Of a stretch of DNA of 17,265 nt, positions 15,267-17,265 are shown piece after piece. Source of the DNA: Actinomycetes bacterium (GTDB lineage Bacteria > Actinomycetota > Actinomycetes > Propionibacteriales > Propionibacteriaceae); assembly GCA_023392635.1 (NCBI GenBank), contig JAEVYS010000094.1, forward strand, positions 1 through 17,265, written 5' to 3'. A program made the translations under genes and the position numbers. Every line of letters starts with the position of its first letter. The first letter of the stretch is position 1. The notes under the pieces were generated by a model, which worked only from the letters and a program-made list of their open reading frames with translations, was not told the DNA's origin and ran no database searches.

Positions 15267-16088
15267 ATGCGGTACGAGAAGGACGTCCTGAGCGCGGGCT
15301 GGCAGCGGGCGGGCAAGCCGGTGACGGTCGACCAGCCGGTGAGCGTCGGACTCGTGGTGGAAGACCCGACGTCGGGCTTCGTCGGTGCGGTGGTGCGCTG
15401 GGAGAACGGGCTGGTCGTCCTGGAGGACCGCTCCGGCAGGCGCCGCAGCTTCCCGTTCGGGCCGGGGTTCTGGCTCGACGGGCGACCGGTCAGCCTCGTG
15501 CCCCCACCGCGCGCGGCGGTCCCTGTGCGACCGACGCACACCGCGTCCGGCTCCCGGGTGGGCGAGCCGGCCGGGCCGAAGGTCGCGGCAGCGTCCCGCA
15601 TCTACGTGGAGGGCCGCCACGACGCCGAACTGGTGGAGAAGATCTGGGGCGACGACCTGCGCCACGAGGGCGTGGTGGTGGAGTACCTCGGCGGGATCGA
15701 CGACCTGCCGGCGATCGTGGCCGAGTTCGGGCCCGGCCCCGGGCGCCGGCTGGGCATCCTCGTCGACCACCTGGTCAGTGGCACCAAGGAGTCACGCATC
15801 GTGGCGGGCCTCCCGTCGGCCCACGTGCTCGTCACCGGGCATCCGTTCATCGACATCTGGCAGGCCGTGAAGCCCGGGCGTCTCGGGCTGACCGCGTGGC
15901 CGGACGTCCCCCGCGACATCGAGTGGAAGGCCGGGGCGAGCGTCGCCCTGGGTCGTACCGCCCGCGACCAGGCGGAGATCGCCGCGACCTGGAAGTGGAT
16001 CCTTAGTCGCGTCCGGACGTGGAACGATCTCGATCCGGCCCTCCCGCGCGCGGTGGAGCGGCTGATCGACTTCGTTACCACGCCGTGA
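15267..16088 (+). CDS. DUF3097 family protein with TOPRIM-like core
   Basis: A 273-residue actinobacterial protein of unknown function. An N-terminal beta-rich region (about 20-80, with RWENGLVVLEDRSGRRRSFPFGPGFWLDGRPV) is followed by a variable linker. The central part (111-190) reads like a TOPRIM fold: IYVEGRHDAELV (112-123, with E115 and D119), then VEYLGGIDDL (138-147), then GILVDHLVSGTKE (163-175, with D167). These match the E...D arrangement used for metal by primases, topoisomerases, RNase M5 and OLD nucleases. The C-terminal ~80 residues contain GHPFIDIWQAVKP and end in helices. It is probably leaderless from ATG 15267. Family naming is from memory of these conserved blocks; any nucleic-acid role is inference. 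It stands alone between the palindrome and the phosphatase gene. Confidence 0.8.
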   Translation: MRYEKDVLSAGWQRAGKPVTVDQPVSVGLVVEDPTSGFVGAVVRWENGLVVLEDRSGRRRSFPFGPGFWLDGRPVSLVPPPRAAVPVRPTHTASGSRVGEPAGPKVAAASRIYVEGRHDAELVEKIWGDDLRHEGVVVEYLGGIDDLPAIVAEFGPGPGRRLGILVDHLVSGTKESRIVAGLPSAHVLVTGHPFIDIWQAVKPGRLGLTAWPDVPRDIEWKAGASVALGRTARDQAEIAATWKWILSRVRTWNDLDPALPRAVERLIDFVTTP

Positions 16089-16138
16089 GGTCCGCGGTTA
16101 CAGGGCGGACGGGGTAAGGACCTGCCACGACGGGTGGC

Positions 16139-16144
16139 TAGCCT
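16139..16144 (+). promoter_or_regulatory. -10-like element upstream of the phosphatase gene
   Basis: TAGCCT lies 37 nt before GTG 16182, predicting a leader of about 30 nt that carries AGGAG (16171-16175) 6 nt from the start. It falls inside the longer open frame that begins at 16134, which argues against that earlier start. Confidence 0.4.
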
Positions 16145-16181
16145 GTCAATCGCCCCACAACCGGCAGTTCAGGAGTTCGTC

Positions 16182-16952
16182 GTGCAGACCGATGCGGTAG
16201 CGGCCCTCCTCGCCGAGGTCGCCGACCGGCTCATCCTTCCCCGCTTCGGCACCCTCGGTTCGTCCGACATCGAGGAGAAGAAGCCGGGCGACCTCGTGAC
16301 GGTCGCCGACCGTGAGGCCGAGGTGGAGATCGCCCGCGCGCTCCGCGCGTCCGATCCGGGAGTGCTGGTGGTCGGCGAGGAGGGCGTGTTCACCGATCCG
16401 CGCAGCCTCGAGGCCCTGCCGGGGGCCGACCACGCCTGGGTGATCGACCCCGTCGACGGCACGCGCAACTTCGCCCGTGGGCGTCCGGACTTCGCCGTGA
16501 TGCTCGCCGAGGTCTGCCGTGGCGAGACCGTCCGCGGCTGGATCTGGCAGCCGGTGCACGGCCGCCTGTACGTCACCGAGCGCGGCTGCGGCGTCACCCG
16601 CAACGGCGAGCAGCTCGCGCCGCCGCCGCCGAGCCCCCGGAACGTCCCGCTCGGGGCCAGCTACCTGCCGGTGCCGGGCGAGGAGCACGCGGACGTGAGG
16701 CTGGTGCGGTCCTGGGGGTCGTGCGGGATCGACTACCCCAAGCTGGTCGAGGGGGAGGTCGACTTCCTCTGCTACCGGTCGATGTTCCCGTGGGACCACC
16801 TGCCCGGTGCCCTCATGGTCACCGAACTCGGCGGGCGCGTCGCCACCGACACGGGCACCGCCTACGGCGCGGCGACCATCGGGCGCCGGCTGCTCTCCGC
16901 CACCGACCCGATGCTGTGGCAGGTCGCGCGGGACGCCCTGTTCGGCGACTGA
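16182..16952 (+). CDS. Inositol monophosphatase family protein (possible histidinol-phosphatase)
   Basis: A 256-residue magnesium-dependent phosphatase of the IMPase superfamily. Metal and catalytic motifs are intact: GEEG (65-68), VIDPVDGTRNF (87-97, with D89, D92 and T94) and PWDHLPGALMVTELGG (203-218, with D205). The family hydrolyses inositol phosphate, histidinol phosphate (HisN type), fructose-1,6-bisphosphate or 3'-phosphoadenosine phosphate; nothing here decides the substrate, and no his gene is adjacent. I chose GTG 16182 because AGGAG lies 6 nt upstream; GTG 16134 would add 16 residues without a good ribosome binding site and would include the probable -10. Length is typical (about 250-270). 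Confidence 0.9.
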   Translation: MQTDAVAALLAEVADRLILPRFGTLGSSDIEEKKPGDLVTVADREAEVEIARALRASDPGVLVVGEEGVFTDPRSLEALPGADHAWVIDPVDGTRNFARGRPDFAVMLAEVCRGETVRGWIWQPVHGRLYVTERGCGVTRNGEQLAPPPPSPRNVPLGASYLPVPGEEHADVRLVRSWGSCGIDYPKLVEGEVDFLCYRSMFPWDHLPGALMVTELGGRVATDTGTAYGAATIGRRLLSATDPMLWQVARDALFGD

Positions 16953-17018
16953 TTGTCGACGCCGTGGCGGGGTGGCAGAGTGGGGCGGGAGCACCACTGG
17001 ACCGCTGAGGAGAACGCC

Positions 17019-17201
17019 ATGGCCGAGCAAGACCCGAACGAGGACCTGAAGGCCCGGATGCGCGAGGCACTGGCGAAGAAGCAGAACGCCAACGAGAGCG
17101 CGGTCGGCGACAGCGGCCACCACAAGGAGAAGGGTCCCGCCGAACGCGGACGCCAGGGTGGTGGCGGCATGTTCCGCCGCAAGGCCGGCGGCGGCGGGTA
17201 G
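17019..17201 (+). CDS. DUF5302 small protein
   Basis: A 60-residue, highly charged, probably disordered protein. An acidic N-terminus leads into a helix (LKARMREALAKKQ), followed by a Gly/His/Lys-rich middle and a C-terminal MFRRKAGGGG. This layout fits DUF5302, a small actinobacterial family of unknown function whose members end in FRRK-Gly. The ATG at 17019 has GAGGAG (17007-17012) 6 nt upstream, so the open frame starting at 16953 is too long. It lies 66 nt after the phosphatase gene. CAGAGT (16976-16981) may be a -10, but co-transcription with the upstream gene is also possible. Confidence 0.75.
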   Translation: MAEQDPNEDLKARMREALAKKQNANESAVGDSGHHKEKGPAERGRQGGGGMFRRKAGGGG

Positions 17202-17210
17202 GACTGACGC

Positions 17211-17225
17211 ATCGGGGACGGTTCC
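17211..17225. repeat. Second copy of the palindrome arm core
   Basis: These 15 bases are identical to 15187-15201 inside the inverted repeat after livF. The copy starts 9 nt after the DUF5302 stop. No matching arm is seen before the window ends, so this is either a half element or one cut by the window edge. Confidence 0.55.
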
Positions 17226-17246
17226 TCCGGCGGGCGGCCGGCCCCA

Positions 17247-17262
17247 GGGGGCACCGGCCCCC
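17247..17262. terminator. Possible hairpin after the DUF5302 gene
   Basis: GGGGGC (17247-17252) pairs with GCCCCC (17257-17262) around an ACCG loop at the right edge. Surrounding CCGG and GGCC runs allow other pairings, and no T-run is visible before the window ends. Confidence 0.3.
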
Positions 17263-17265
17263 GGG

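Noticed and set aside
16134..16181. Earlier GTG start for the phosphatase
   Set aside because: There is no ribosome binding site ahead of 16134 and a -10-like TAGCCT lies inside the extension, while GTG 16182 has AGGAG at ideal spacing.

Overview
The window is chromosomal DNA from a high-GC Gram-positive bacterium (Actinomycetota). The evidence is the very GC-rich third codon positions, frequent GTG starts, -10-like TANNNT elements placed only 6-7 nt before start codons, and two actinobacterial families of unknown function (DUF3097 and DUF5302). Order Propionibacteriales is a reasonable guess, but the sequence does not prove it. I see no rRNA, tRNA, CRISPR array, insertion sequence, prophage or biosynthetic cluster.

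Layout. The left edge (1-169) holds no gene I can call. Next is a short minus-strand DUF2249 gene (170-469) whose leader carries a TACCC-N5-GGGTA operator. Divergent from it runs comEA-comEC (627-3852), encoding a membrane-anchored DNA receptor and a DNA-uptake channel, followed by holA (clamp-loader delta subunit, 3935-4912). A strong convergent terminator separates holA from rpsT (minus, 4973-5233). rpsT is divergent from lepA (EF4, 5387-7222). mtnP (methylthioadenosine phosphorylase) and hemW (radical SAM, heme-related) follow as a tight pair (7297-9340).

The second half is dominated by a complete five-gene ABC importer of the hydrophobic or branched-chain amino acid family, livK-livH-livM-livG-livF (9566-15128). 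It comprises a lipoprotein substrate-binding protein, two permeases and two ATPases. The last four genes overlap or nearly overlap, and a stable hairpin separates the binding-protein gene from the permeases. LivM has an unusual N-terminal extension of about 240 residues. A near-perfect 33-bp inverted repeat (15144-15212) follows livF. After it come a DUF3097 protein with a TOPRIM-like core, an inositol-monophosphatase-family enzyme, and a 60-residue DUF5302 protein.

How the genes fit together. Most of the window is housekeeping: DNA uptake, replication, translation, methionine or 5'-deoxyadenosine salvage, and heme. One nutrient-uptake operon appears to sit between hemW and DUF3097, which I recall as usually close together in actinobacteria. 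I do not see an obviously new multi-gene system. The points most worth checking are the CsoR/RicR-like operator at the DUF2249 gene, the REP-like palindrome with a second partial copy at the right edge, the extended LivM, the DUF3097 TOPRIM-like core, and the mtnP-hemW pairing.
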